A stretch of 11,697 bases of DNA from Bacteroidota bacterium (GTDB taxonomy: Bacteria; Bacteroidota; Bacteroidia; CAILMK01): the NCBI GenBank assembly GCA_013287095.1, contig JABDEJ010000071.1, forward strand, positions 1 through 11,697. The letters run 5' to 3'. Positions within the stretch are counted from its first letter, which is position 1; every line of letters begins with the position of its first letter. Made by a program: the position numbers and the translations under genes. Below the pieces are notes generated by a model. The model had not been told where the DNA came from and ran no database searches. It saw only the letters and a list, made by a program, of their open reading frames with translations. Below, one piece after another: positions 1-6,851 of the stretch.

Positions 1-518
1 AAAAACCCGCCATAAGAATCATTGATCAGATCGTAGATCCAGCTATCATTACCACTAAAAGCAGCCCTGTAGGTTTTAGACCACATTACCTCTCCCTTTA
101 GGTTGATCTTGAACAGGTAAGGATGGCCCTGGTTTGTGGTTGCATTGATATCTGTATGGGATGCTACTACTATATTGCTGTCGGGGGTTAATATTGTGTT
201 TACGTTCGGGGTATCATTAAGATAAGACAATGTGCCCGAAGAACCAGAACGCCCATACGTTTTTGACCATATTGGCTGACCGAGATAGTTTGTGCGTACT
301 AATAATATTTTATAAGCACCGTGGTAACCTGTAATGCCCGAAATGAGATAACCATTGTCTGGCAATTGCAGCACAGAAGAACCATAGTCGTTTTTGGAGG
401 TTTTATATACCTGTTGAAAGGTTGTTATTTTTTGGGCATGAGAAGGAGAGGCAAAGAAAGCAAGGGCAATAAAAACAAATAAATAGGTATGTGGCCGGTA
501 TAACACGTCTATTTTCAT
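1..518 (-). CDS. Secreted propeller-like protein, N-terminal part (cut by window edge)
   Basis: The reading frame opens at an ATG ending at 518 and stays open for 172 codons to the left window edge, so the C-terminus is not visible. Residues 1-29 are a signal peptide: MKIDVLYRPHTY, a hydrophobic stretch LFVFIALAFFA, then SPSHAQ with likely cleavage after A28. The mature part shows two blade-like repeats of the kind common in Bacteroidota exported proteins: a 'D-N-G-Y-L-I-S-G' strand followed by 'Y-L-G-Q-P-I-W-S-K-T-Y-G', and later 'I-N-L-K-G-E-V-M-W-S-K-T-Y'. These resemble SBBP/delta-60-type beta-propeller blades. By analogy with its neighbours it may end in a T9SS sorting domain, but that part lies outside the window. 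The ATG at 523 is followed at once by a stop, so 518 is the start. Specific function unknown. Confidence 0.85.
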   Translation of the reverse strand, partial: MKIDVLYRPHTYLFVFIALAFFASPSHAQKITTFQQVYKTSKNDYGSSVLQLPDNGYLISGITGYHGAYKILLVRTNYLGQPIWSKTYGRSGSSGTLSYLNDTPNVNTILTPDSNIVVASHTDINATTNQGHPYLFKINLKGEVMWSKTYRAAFSGNDSWIYDLINDSYGGF

Positions 519-529
519 AACATGAAAAT

Positions 530-537
530 CAAAATTA
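530..537 (-). promoter_or_regulatory. Possible -7 promoter box for the gene starting at 518
   Basis: On the minus strand this reads TAATTTTG, an exact match to the Bacteroidota -7 consensus TAnnTTTG. It lies 11 bases before the ATG, leaving a leader of only a few bases. No TTG is found at the expected -33 spacing, so the call is weak in this AT-rich stretch. Confidence 0.35.
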
Positions 538-555
538 AAGAAATAAATGAGTTAA

Positions 556-588
556 AAGTCCCACAGGCTTCAAAAACCTGTGGGACTT
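556..588. repeat. 12-bp perfect hairpin, terminator-like intergenic palindrome
   Basis: AAGTCCCACAGG (556-567) and CCTGTGGGACTT (577-588) form a perfect 12-bp stem with a 9-base loop. On the minus strand the stem is followed by a short T run (CTTTTAAC), so it could end transcription coming from the right. Similar hairpins with CCTGT-type arms recur between genes in many Bacteroidota genomes as far as I remember, so it may equally be a dispersed repeat. Confidence 0.7.
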
Positions 589-628
589 ATTTAAAATCAG
601 ATCCTTCGCAAGCTCAGGATGACAGGGG

Positions 629-712
629 GGCATCTCTAAAAACTCTTTTATTGCCTCATCCTTAATCCTTCTCCAATTGGAGAAGGGTAATAGGTATGTT
701 TTTAGAGATGCC
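629..712. repeat. Nested inverted repeat: 15-bp arms enclosing a 20-bp palindrome
   Basis: GGCATCTCTAAAAAC (629-643) is exactly complementary to GTTTTTAGAGATGCC (698-712), 54 bases apart. Between them lies a perfect 20-bp palindrome (667-686) with arms CCTTCTCCAA and TTGGAGAAGG. The segment just before it (about 600-623, containing CCTTCGCAAGCTCAGGATGAC) resembles another common dispersed intergenic sequence. No open frame here looks like a protein. The layout resembles REP-type or miniature non-coding elements; no transposase is nearby. Confidence 0.65.
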
Positions 713-718
713 AAAAGC

Positions 719-922
719 CTATTCGCCAATAATGACCATTTTCTTAGAATCAATCAGTTTGCCGTTCACGATCATGTCATATTCATAAGTAGCAGGCGCA
801 AGTGTGCCAGCATTTACCGTGATCTGGCCATGCCCGGTAGTTGTGATATTGAAGGATTGTAAGGTAGCTCCGGTCATGGTTCTTATGGTTATGACGGCAT
901 TCGGCATGTTTAAACTTCCCAT
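719..922 (-). pseudogene. Orphan T9SS type-A sorting-domain tail (gene remnant)
   Basis: The 67 codons read from 922 encode the last part of a type-A T9SS C-terminal sorting domain: 'N-A-V-I-T-I-R-T-M-T-G-A-T-L-Q-S-F' then 'G-H-G-Q-I-T-V-N-A-G-T-L-A-P-A-T-Y-E-Y' and the end 'D-S-K-K-M-V-I-I-G-E'. In an intact protein this follows a cargo domain and an 'NP' linker and directs export and surface anchoring. Here no cargo domain, linker or signal peptide precedes it. The frame continues upstream to 1081, but those residues look like non-protein sequence and come from the inverted-repeat element at 913-1073. The recognisable domain begins where the repeat arm ends. The likely reading is a cargo gene whose 5' part was lost, leaving a 3' remnant. 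A small real peptide is less likely because there is no signal sequence. Confidence 0.6.
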
Positions 923-1073
923 CAGAGTCTCCCATTGCATAATGCTCATATACCTATGTTGTTGTCGGGGACTCTGATGTATGTACGGATATGTGTTTAA
1001 GTAAAGGGGGACCTCAGTCCCCTTTGTTTTGAGGTTGGGGAAATTGGAACGTGGGAGACTCTGAGGGGAAGTT
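913..1073. repeat. 161-bp element with 22-bp imperfect terminal inverted repeats
   Basis: The arms at 913-934 and 1052-1073 are complementary at 21 of 22 positions; the core is GGGAGACTCTGA on the right. The same ACTCTGA core recurs inside at 971-977, and an internal hairpin AAAGGGG...CCCCTTT (1003-1009 and 1019-1025) lies between. There is no protein-like frame inside. The structure suits a miniature inverted-repeat element or a structured RNA in the 3' region of the gene ending at 1121. No clear target-site duplication was seen, so mobility is not shown. Confidence 0.55.
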
Positions 1074-1120
1074 AAATACATAGCCTGGAGGCTACATATA
1101 GCGGGGATAATTACAAATTC

Positions 1121-3667
1121 TTAATCGATTACTACCGTCCCACTCCTCATCTGCTCTGTGGAATTTGGGAACTTGTATATGATTTTATACACATACACTC
1201 CCGGCTGACAGGCTACACTTTTAAATGTCCCATCCCAGCCAGAATTGATATCATTTGATTGGAAAAGCCTCTCACCCCAGCGGTTATAGATTTGTAGGGT
1301 ATAGGACAGCGGTATACATTCGGTTTTTGTTAGAAAATAATCATTTACGTTATCATGGTTTGGTGAAAATATATTGGGAATATAAAGGTTGCAGGGACAT
1401 TTGTCCGTAATGACTGCAGATTTGGAGGCTGTGCAACCATCTGTCCCAGATATAACAACAGAATAATCTCCCGTAGTGGTTATATTTATCTTTTCTGTAG
1501 TATCACCATTTGGAGACCATAAATATTTATATGCAATCCCCGCATCTAATATGAGCATCGTATCCATATCGCAGAAAACAGCGTTTTTGATGTTGTCATT
1601 GGCAAAAGATATGGGTTTGAGCAGGGTAATATTTGCCGTATCTGACGCATGACATCCATTAAGGGTGGCCGTGACCCAGTATTTACCAGAGGTTGTAACC
1701 GTAATGGACGAATGTGTATCCCCATTTGACCAAAGATAGGTTTCGCCTGATGCCTGGCCTGCATTGAGGGTAGTGCTTGAGTCACAAAAACTTTTAGTGC
1801 CACCGAGGTTTATCTGTGCCGGACCAGTCGTATTTACAACCATAGAAGTAGTGTCATCCAGACCATTATAATAGAAATGAAGAATAACGTTATAAGTTCC
1901 GGCACTCCTATATTCGTATGAAGGCTGCATGATGTGGGAAGTTCCACCATCTCCAAACTGCCATAATACACTATCAGGCTTTATATCATAAGCAACAAAG
2001 AAATGAACGCTATCATTGCAGCTATGGATGACGAACCATACACTATCAGGCAATAATGAGGCTGGATAATAGATTTTGGCAATCCACATCCCATTGCCGC
2101 TGATGGATAAAGAATCAAAGTTCAGATTACCATCACTCTGTTGAATGAAGCCTGACATAAAAACGTCCCCATTGTTATTAGCAGTTAATACTAAAGATTG
2201 AAAGTCGCTTTTGAAACCCTTGACATAAATTAGTTTGCCATTCTTGTCAAAGCATGCCAGGAAAGAATTTTTATGATCGAAATTAAAGATTCGTTTATCA
2301 ATGCTAAATGAAACCTCGCCTGTTTGGCTTGTATCAACCGTAAATGTACAATATACATAACACAGGGCATTTATAAATAAATCTGTTTTTGGTATATCAT
2401 TTATTAATCCGTTTGCAGGTGCAGGAATGTGGCCGGTGCTTATAGACACCTGTTTCAACCATTGTTTTTGTCCGTGCATATTGTATTTTAGTAAATAAAG
2501 CTCTCCCTCAGAATTAGGAGGGGGCTTTACTTCAAAACTGTCATAAGAAAGACTGTCAGGCGATGCGACAAATATATAGAGGTTATGTGCAGAATCGGAT
2601 GCAGAGGAAAAATATGGGTTATAATTAGGTATTAATATCCATCCTTGATTTTCGGGAAATAACCCGCCGGGATGCGGATTAAAAATTTCTAAAGGCTTTG
2701 CCCAGCTTAGTTTACCCGAACTGTCATACCTGGATGCAAAATAGGTAAGATTACAACCATCCGGGTTTGTTAAATAATTCCCTTGCAGATTAATATCCTT
2801 TGAGTAAACCCCAACCATGTAAAACCCTGTGCCTTTATCTGAAAATAAACTGGGAGCAAATATGTTGATCTTAGCCGTATCTGAAGTGCAGAAATCAAGC
2901 ATGTATGGTTGCTGTTCCCAAATCAGGTTCCCATTTGAATCCGTTTCTGCAAGAAATAACGAACGATGGTTTTTGATAACCCCGTTACCGATTTGCACGG
3001 AATCCCCGGATCCACCACTGCTAATGATAATATTCCCGTTGTATTCAATATGATAAAACAGATAAGGCTTGTTAGTAGAAGAGCTTGAAAAAATACCTGA
3101 ATGCCAAGCAACGGTGTCCGGATCAGGATCCAATTCCCGAACAATGCATTTGCACCATAATAATTCTCCATGAGGACTGTATTTTGCAATATAAAAATTG
3201 GCATCAAACCAATTATAGCCCCCGATAAATACATTATCGTACTTGTCTGTTCGGATTTCAAATAAGTCTGTACCAGTTCTTCCTCCCTCCTCACCAAACT
3301 GTAAACTTATTGGCCATGGATTTAACGCCCAGATCAAACGACCGACTGAATCAAACTTTGCAAGATACAGATCAACAAAACTCCCATAAGGAAAATAGAG
3401 CTTTCCGCTGCTGTCCATTCCTTTAAGAGGTATCGTATCTTTACCTATGATCCCCATATATTTGCCTGGAATGCCAACATTTACATTATTTAAAAGTTCT
3501 CCCAATTCTAGGATATTTCCTTTGCTATCCAAAGTAATATGCGTGGGATAGAGGAAATTGGAAGCAATATTATTGGTAGTCGGTGCAACCCACTCATATT
3601 TCTGCCCAAAAACCAGTCCATGCCCGATCAAGGATATAACTATCAGGCAATAACAGGTTTTTCTCAT
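1121..3667 (-). CDS. Secreted beta-propeller/PKD protein with T9SS type-B sorting domain
   Basis: An 848-residue exported protein. Start chosen at the ATG ending at 3667: it gives a clean signal peptide (MRKTCYCLIVISLIGHGLVFGQ), while the longer frame from 3706 would run through a promoter box and part of a terminator. Residues about 30-540 carry repeated blade motifs such as 'A-K-F-D-S-V-G-R-L-I-W', 'A-K-Y-S-P-H-G-E-L-L-W', 'D-S-N-G-N-L-I-W' and 'D-S-S-G-K-L-S-W', typical of beta-propellers. A PKD domain follows (about 545-615, motif WQFGDGG...YEYRSAGTYNV), then two Ig-like repeats (about 624-684 and 696-755, 'YLWSNGDT' and 'YLWSPNGDT'). The end (759-848, 'N-I-F-S-P-N-H-D-N-V-N-D-Y-F' and 'Y-N-R-W-G-E-R-L-F') is the gliding-motility-type C-terminal domain used by T9SS as a type-B sorting signal. 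Expected location is the cell surface or medium. Substrate or ligand unknown. Confidence 0.93.
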   Translation of the reverse strand: MRKTCYCLIVISLIGHGLVFGQKYEWVAPTTNNIASNFLYPTHITLDSKGNILELGELLNNVNVGIPGKYMGIIGKDTIPLKGMDSSGKLYFPYGSFVDLYLAKFDSVGRLIWALNPWPISLQFGEEGGRTGTDLFEIRTDKYDNVFIGGYNWFDANFYIAKYSPHGELLWCKCIVRELDPDPDTVAWHSGIFSSSSTNKPYLFYHIEYNGNIIISSGGSGDSVQIGNGVIKNHRSLFLAETDSNGNLIWEQQPYMLDFCTSDTAKINIFAPSLFSDKGTGFYMVGVYSKDINLQGNYLTNPDGCNLTYFASRYDSSGKLSWAKPLEIFNPHPGGLFPENQGWILIPNYNPYFSSASDSAHNLYIFVASPDSLSYDSFEVKPPPNSEGELYLLKYNMHGQKQWLKQVSISTGHIPAPANGLINDIPKTDLFINALCYVYCTFTVDTSQTGEVSFSIDKRIFNFDHKNSFLACFDKNGKLIYVKGFKSDFQSLVLTANNNGDVFMSGFIQQSDGNLNFDSLSISGNGMWIAKIYYPASLLPDSVWFVIHSCNDSVHFFVAYDIKPDSVLWQFGDGGTSHIMQPSYEYRSAGTYNVILHFYYNGLDDTTSMVVNTTGPAQINLGGTKSFCDSSTTLNAGQASGETYLWSNGDTHSSITVTTSGKYWVTATLNGCHASDTANITLLKPISFANDNIKNAVFCDMDTMLILDAGIAYKYLWSPNGDTTEKINITTTGDYSVVISGTDGCTASKSAVITDKCPCNLYIPNIFSPNHDNVNDYFLTKTECIPLSYTLQIYNRWGERLFQSNDINSGWDGTFKSVACQPGVYVYKIIYKFPNSTEQMRSGTVVID

Positions 3668-3683
3668 TTCGGTGTACTCTATA

Positions 3684-3711
3684 CAAATATACGCAAAATA
3701 GATCAATACAA
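3684..3711 (-). promoter_or_regulatory. Promoter of the gene starting at 3667
   Basis: On the minus strand TATATTTG (3691-3684) matches the Bacteroidota -7 consensus TAnnTTTG exactly, and a TTG (3711-3709) lies 17 bases upstream, at the short end of the accepted spacing. The leader would be about 10 bases. The TTG falls in the T run of the preceding gene's terminator. Confidence 0.55.
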
Positions 3712-3744
3712 AAGCGCGGGTTATCGTCTAACCCACGCTTTTGT
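3708..3744 (-). terminator. Intrinsic terminator of the glycine-rich gene
   Basis: A 16-bp stem (3708-3723 with 3729-3744) around a 5-base loop, 16 bases past the stop codon at 3760. The single non-Watson-Crick position is G-U in the minus-strand transcript but a C-A mismatch on the plus strand. The stem therefore fits best as an RNA made from the minus strand. A short T run (CTTTTG) ends it. Confidence 0.75.
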
Positions 3745-3759
3745 GTCAATATCATTGGT

Positions 3760-6270
3760 TTATTGCCTTACAAACTGGGCTTTTTCAAGCCTGTTATCAT
3801 GCTGTACACAAAACAGGTAAGACCCTTTTGCAAGGAAACTCACGTCCATGGAAAGGCTTTGCTGCCCTTTGTTGGCATTTACAACAACGTCAAGGAGATG
3901 TTTGCCCTGTATGTCAATAATGGTGATAGGGGTAATTCCACCATTCTCTACATAAAACTGCACATTAATATTGTCTGTGGCAGGGTTTGGGAAAAGTGTA
4001 ATCAGGTGGTCAAGTTGCCTGCTGTCAATCTTAGTCTTTTCCGGAGCGAAAACATAATTGGTTGTGGTCGGGGTTTGGTCATCAGTATCAGGTATGGGGC
4101 TTTTTCCATTCCCATGAGTGCCATCGAGGCCACTGCTGCCAAATTGGCCTCCATTGCCACCACCGCCACCCGGGAGAGGTGTGATGCATACGGCAGCCTG
4201 GCTCACAGGAGGTGGGGTCATTGTATTGTCTGAATATAATGTATTGCTGCCTATTAAATAATATCCATCCGACCCTCCGCTGCCCCACTCAGTATAAGTG
4301 GCTGAAGTTGTGGCTGGGTAATATGTTGTGAAGTTGTCAAAATAGTAATTAAAAGGGTCCATGTCGCATTCGTGTGTTTTTACTAAATAAACAGATGAAC
4401 CGGTACAGCCATTTATTACGGAAGTGGTTTCTGTTGCAGCAAAATAATTGGAAGGGAAACTATACCTTTCAGCACCGATATTTGAATTAGTTGAATTCCA
4501 GTAAATATTTCCTGACACTGGATAGGCTGGCATATTCATTTCCCCCAGGATGGCGAATGCCGCATCGCAATCGCAGGCATAGTCCAGATTGTTATAAACA
4601 TCTGCATAGTGGGCGCCACAAGTACAAGGGCAAAGGGGCGGTTGAGAACCAAATGCGCCATCTGCACCATTTGTACCATTTGTTCCTCCCCCTGCGCCGC
4701 CAGAACCTTTATCTCCCCCGTTCAATTCCATATTGGTGGCAATCAGGTTATTTGAGCCGCCGGAGCCATATATTACCCATATTGTTCCCGCATCTCCTCC
4801 GGCACCGCCACCGCCGCCGGATGCGGCTGGGCCTCCAATGCCACCCTTGCCGCCAGCCCCTGCCGGGTATGCAATCGTGCTACAATCAGCATATCCATTA
4901 CCACCAGCGCCACCATCAGAACCATTGCCGCCAATGCCATAGCCAGCTTCGCCATTACCGGATACCGGGTCAGCGTCATTCCCGTCGGAGACAATTAATT
5001 TAAGAGTACCTGATCCGGTATTATTATTGATAACCCAGGCCCTGATATATACAATGCCGCCGCCTGCGGCACCATCTCCGCCTTTGCCGCCATACGCACC
5101 AGAAGTAGGCGCTCCTGGAACTGAACTGCTGCCAGGATAGCCTGGGTTTCCGCCCCCGCTACCGCCGCCGCCGCCGCCCCAGCCACCGTACTCAGCGTCT
5201 TCGCCACCCTGGCCACCACCACCACCATTTCCAATGAACAGTGCAAAAGGCCCGGTTATGCTTGTATATACGGAAGGATTAAATTGCGTAAAACTGCCAT
5301 CATGCCTGGTACCTTCGAAGGACGAATGGCTGCCTGCTTTACCGCCCTTAACCAATGCGGCGCTACAATCGTACATGGCATCACCATTTAATGTGACAAA
5401 TGGAGAGCTGACCGTGCCAATGGTGGCATTCCCACCATCGCCACCATAAGCCAACCCGCTTGCACCATAGCCATTAGTGCCCGGACTGACGGGTGTATTA
5501 TCCTCTACGCCGCCACTGCCGCCGGGGCCGCCCATACCTGAAGCGGTTATTTGGGGAGGTGCGCCGCCGCTCCAATTAAAAGTAAGGGTTCCAGCAGCGT
5601 CAAACATTACCACGCCTCCAATATTTCCATTCCATGCATCACAGGTTACAACGCCACCGGAATTTATAGTTACGTTATTATATTGATGTATTTTAAGAAC
5701 CTCTCCCGCGTTTAGCGTACCCGACAGGTGCCAACCGGAAGACGCGCTATTGTAATATGGGGACTGTACCACTAAAGTACCAATGCCCGAACTATAAGAA
5801 TATGATTGAACGGTACCAAAATCGTAGTTCTGGGAATTTGTTGTAGCGAAACCCATATCAATAACCATTATCCTATCACCACTGGAGAAAAGAGTGCCTG
5901 GAGAGTTTGATGAGGCAGTCCAGGTCGTCCCAGTTGTTGCGTTTACTGCATAACTTGACAGATCGAGAGTTATAGTGAAACCGGTGCTGCTATTTCCAGT
6001 AATTCCGGATCCAGTTACCTGTGCTTTTGTATCATCTGTATAAAAGGTTGAGGAAATTGACGGATTTGTATTTGGATCACTCCCATTGCCAAAGTTGTTC
6101 CAAGTGAATGGCGCTAATTGCGCTTTCAAGCTCCCCGCCGCACATATCTGTACAACGAGTGCCAGTAAAAAGATTTTATGAACGATAGAAAACTTCCTGG
6201 AAGTTTTCCTGCCTGCGGCACGGGCTTCGTTCCTTTTTTGCTTAACGCCGCTTTTGAATAGTGCTTGCAT
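3760..6270 (-). CDS. Large glycine-rich secreted protein with T9SS type-A sorting domain
   Basis: An 836-residue exported protein. The signal peptide has an unusually long basic n-region (residues 1-32, rich in K and R), then a hydrophobic core IFLLALVVQICAAG and likely cleavage after A50 (SLKA-Q). No later ATG precedes the core, so the start stands. Residues about 240-540 are very rich in glycine, including runs of six and GGXGG/GXGG patterns, with hydrophobic strand modules between them at about 217-256 (GGVVMFDAAGTLTF), 403-432 (GGGIVYIRAWVI) and 495-520 (GTIWVIYG). That suggests stacked beta-helix or polyglycine layers. A cysteine-rich insert follows (547-568, CPCTC and CDC), with more cysteines at 622, 635 and 695. 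The tail (about 755-836, 'L-F-P-N-P-A-T-D-N-I-N-V', ending 'E-K-A-Q-F-V-R-Q') is a type-A T9SS sorting domain. An adhesin, sheath or matrix protein is possible; the function is not known. Confidence 0.92.
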   Translation of the reverse strand: MQALFKSGVKQKRNEARAAGRKTSRKFSIVHKIFLLALVVQICAAGSLKAQLAPFTWNNFGNGSDPNTNPSISSTFYTDDTKAQVTGSGITGNSSTGFTITLDLSSYAVNATTGTTWTASSNSPGTLFSSGDRIMVIDMGFATTNSQNYDFGTVQSYSYSSGIGTLVVQSPYYNSASSGWHLSGTLNAGEVLKIHQYNNVTINSGGVVTCDAWNGNIGGVVMFDAAGTLTFNWSGGAPPQITASGMGGPGGSGGVEDNTPVSPGTNGYGASGLAYGGDGGNATIGTVSSPFVTLNGDAMYDCSAALVKGGKAGSHSSFEGTRHDGSFTQFNPSVYTSITGPFALFIGNGGGGGQGGEDAEYGGWGGGGGGSGGGNPGYPGSSSVPGAPTSGAYGGKGGDGAAGGGIVYIRAWVINNNTGSGTLKLIVSDGNDADPVSGNGEAGYGIGGNGSDGGAGGNGYADCSTIAYPAGAGGKGGIGGPAASGGGGGAGGDAGTIWVIYGSGGSNNLIATNMELNGGDKGSGGAGGGTNGTNGADGAFGSQPPLCPCTCGAHYADVYNNLDYACDCDAAFAILGEMNMPAYPVSGNIYWNSTNSNIGAERYSFPSNYFAATETTSVINGCTGSSVYLVKTHECDMDPFNYYFDNFTTYYPATTSATYTEWGSGGSDGYYLIGSNTLYSDNTMTPPPVSQAAVCITPLPGGGGGNGGQFGSSGLDGTHGNGKSPIPDTDDQTPTTTNYVFAPEKTKIDSRQLDHLITLFPNPATDNINVQFYVENGGITPITIIDIQGKHLLDVVVNANKGQQSLSMDVSFLAKGSYLFCVQHDNRLEKAQFVRQ

Positions 6271-6330
6271 AACTTATTTAAAATTAAAGGATTAAAAGAC
6301 TCAAAGATTAAAAAAATGAAAACTAAAATT

Positions 6331-6408
6331 TGTGATTTGAAATTTGCTTTGTCCGCCATAGCTTTAGCGGTGGCGGTGTGATTTGAAATTTGCATATTTG
6401 AAATTTGC
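6331..6408. repeat. GC-rich hairpin flanked by ATTTGAAATTTGC direct repeats
   Basis: TGTGATTTGAAATTTGC occurs exactly at 6331-6347 and 6377-6393, and its last 13 bases occur a third time at 6396-6408. Between the first two copies lies a 24-base imperfect palindrome (6353-6376) with arms CCGCCA and TGGCGG. Both sequence types look like dispersed Bacteroidota intergenic repeats from memory. They sit upstream of the glycine-rich gene, and frames through here (for example a 94-codon one ending inside that gene) read as repeat-derived noise. Confidence 0.6.
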
Positions 6409-6418
6409 ACATTGCTTC

Positions 6419-6619
6419 CTATCCCCCCATTTCATCAATGACAATTACTGCAAGGGGCTCATATTCTGTCATGATGGGTTCCAGTTCGCCGGGTGTTGTT
6501 TCCACCTGGTTTATCTGTGCGGAATAGATCGCCGCATAGTTGCTGATGTCGAGTGATGTGTAATGCCCGCTAGAGGTTATCACATTGAGCGATAAAAGGA
6601 TACAAATAATGCTGTCCAT
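6419..6619 (-). CDS. Possible small secreted acidic protein, 66 residues
   Basis: The frame starts at an ATG ending at 6619 and ends in TAG at 6419. The N-terminus (MDSIICILLSLNVITSSG) is hydrophobic and could be a short signal peptide, though it lacks the usual basic n-region. The rest is acidic, with 'E-T-T-P-G-E-L-E-P-I-M-T-E-Y-E-P' and the end 'V-I-V-I-D-E-M-G-G'. No family is recognised. It lies 148 bases upstream of the glycine-rich gene on the same strand, with repeats between, and only a one-mismatch -7 box upstream (AAACTTTG, 6649-6642). It could be a genuine small protein or a chance frame. Confidence 0.4.
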   Translation of the reverse strand: MDSIICILLSLNVITSSGHYTSLDISNYAAIYSAQINQVETTPGELEPIMTEYEPLAVIVIDEMGG

Positions 6620-6721
6620 GATGTTTAGATTTTTATTAAAGCAAAGTTTGGGTGACTGCGAAAAAAAAACCGGGACAGTTTTACGATTTTTGCTGCAATG
6701 AAGAAAAAAAGGGATATGGGT

Positions 6722-6757
6722 TTATTTGACTGATATAAAATGAATTATATCAAATAA
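6722..6757. promoter_or_regulatory. AT-rich dyad in the divergent intergenic region
   Basis: TGATATAA (6731-6738) and TTATATCA (6745-6752) are exactly complementary around a 6-base loop. The symmetry extends to TTATT (6722-6726) and AATAA (6753-6757) past a 4-base bulge. It sits between the small minus-strand frame (6619) and the plus-strand gene at 6852, where an operator would lie. In AT-rich DNA such dyads also arise by chance. Confidence 0.3.
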
Positions 6758-6819
6758 CTCCTGAAATTTATTTTTTGAATATTTGCGGGGCAAAAAAATG
6801 ATAATTGATTTTTTGTGTG

Positions 6820-6827
6820 TATTTTAG
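6820..6827 (+). promoter_or_regulatory. Possible -7 box for the gene at 6852
   Basis: TATTTTAG matches TAnnTTTG except at one position and lies 24 bases before the ATG. The nearest upstream TTG (6805-6807) is only 12 bases away, too close for the consensus, so this is tentative. Confidence 0.3.
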
Positions 6828-6851
6828 CCCTCATTTTAACCAAAAACAAAG

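Noticed and set aside
535..753. 72-codon minus-strand frame
   Set aside because: It runs through the palindromic repeats at 556-712 and its residues are simply those repeats translated.
1081..1094. TAGCC/GGCTA hairpin as terminator of the gene ending at 1121
   Set aside because: The stem is only 5 bp and no clear T run follows on the minus strand.
2923..3297. 124-codon minus-strand frame
   Set aside because: Lies in another frame inside the propeller region of the gene at 1121-3667, whose blade motifs are clearly the coding ones.
3763..4233. 156-codon plus-strand frame
   Set aside because: Antisense to the conserved T9SS sorting domain and its linker, with no recognisable motif or signal of its own.
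4491..5003. 170-codon plus-strand frame rich in His, Arg and Pro, and a 69-codon Pro-rich frame at 4733-4942
   Set aside because: Both lie antisense to the glycine-rich gene; the composition is what complementary glycine codons produce.
6126..6410. 94-codon minus-strand frame overlapping the start of the glycine-rich gene
   Set aside because: Its first part is ATTTGAAATTTGC repeat sequence and its second part is out of frame with a good signal peptide.
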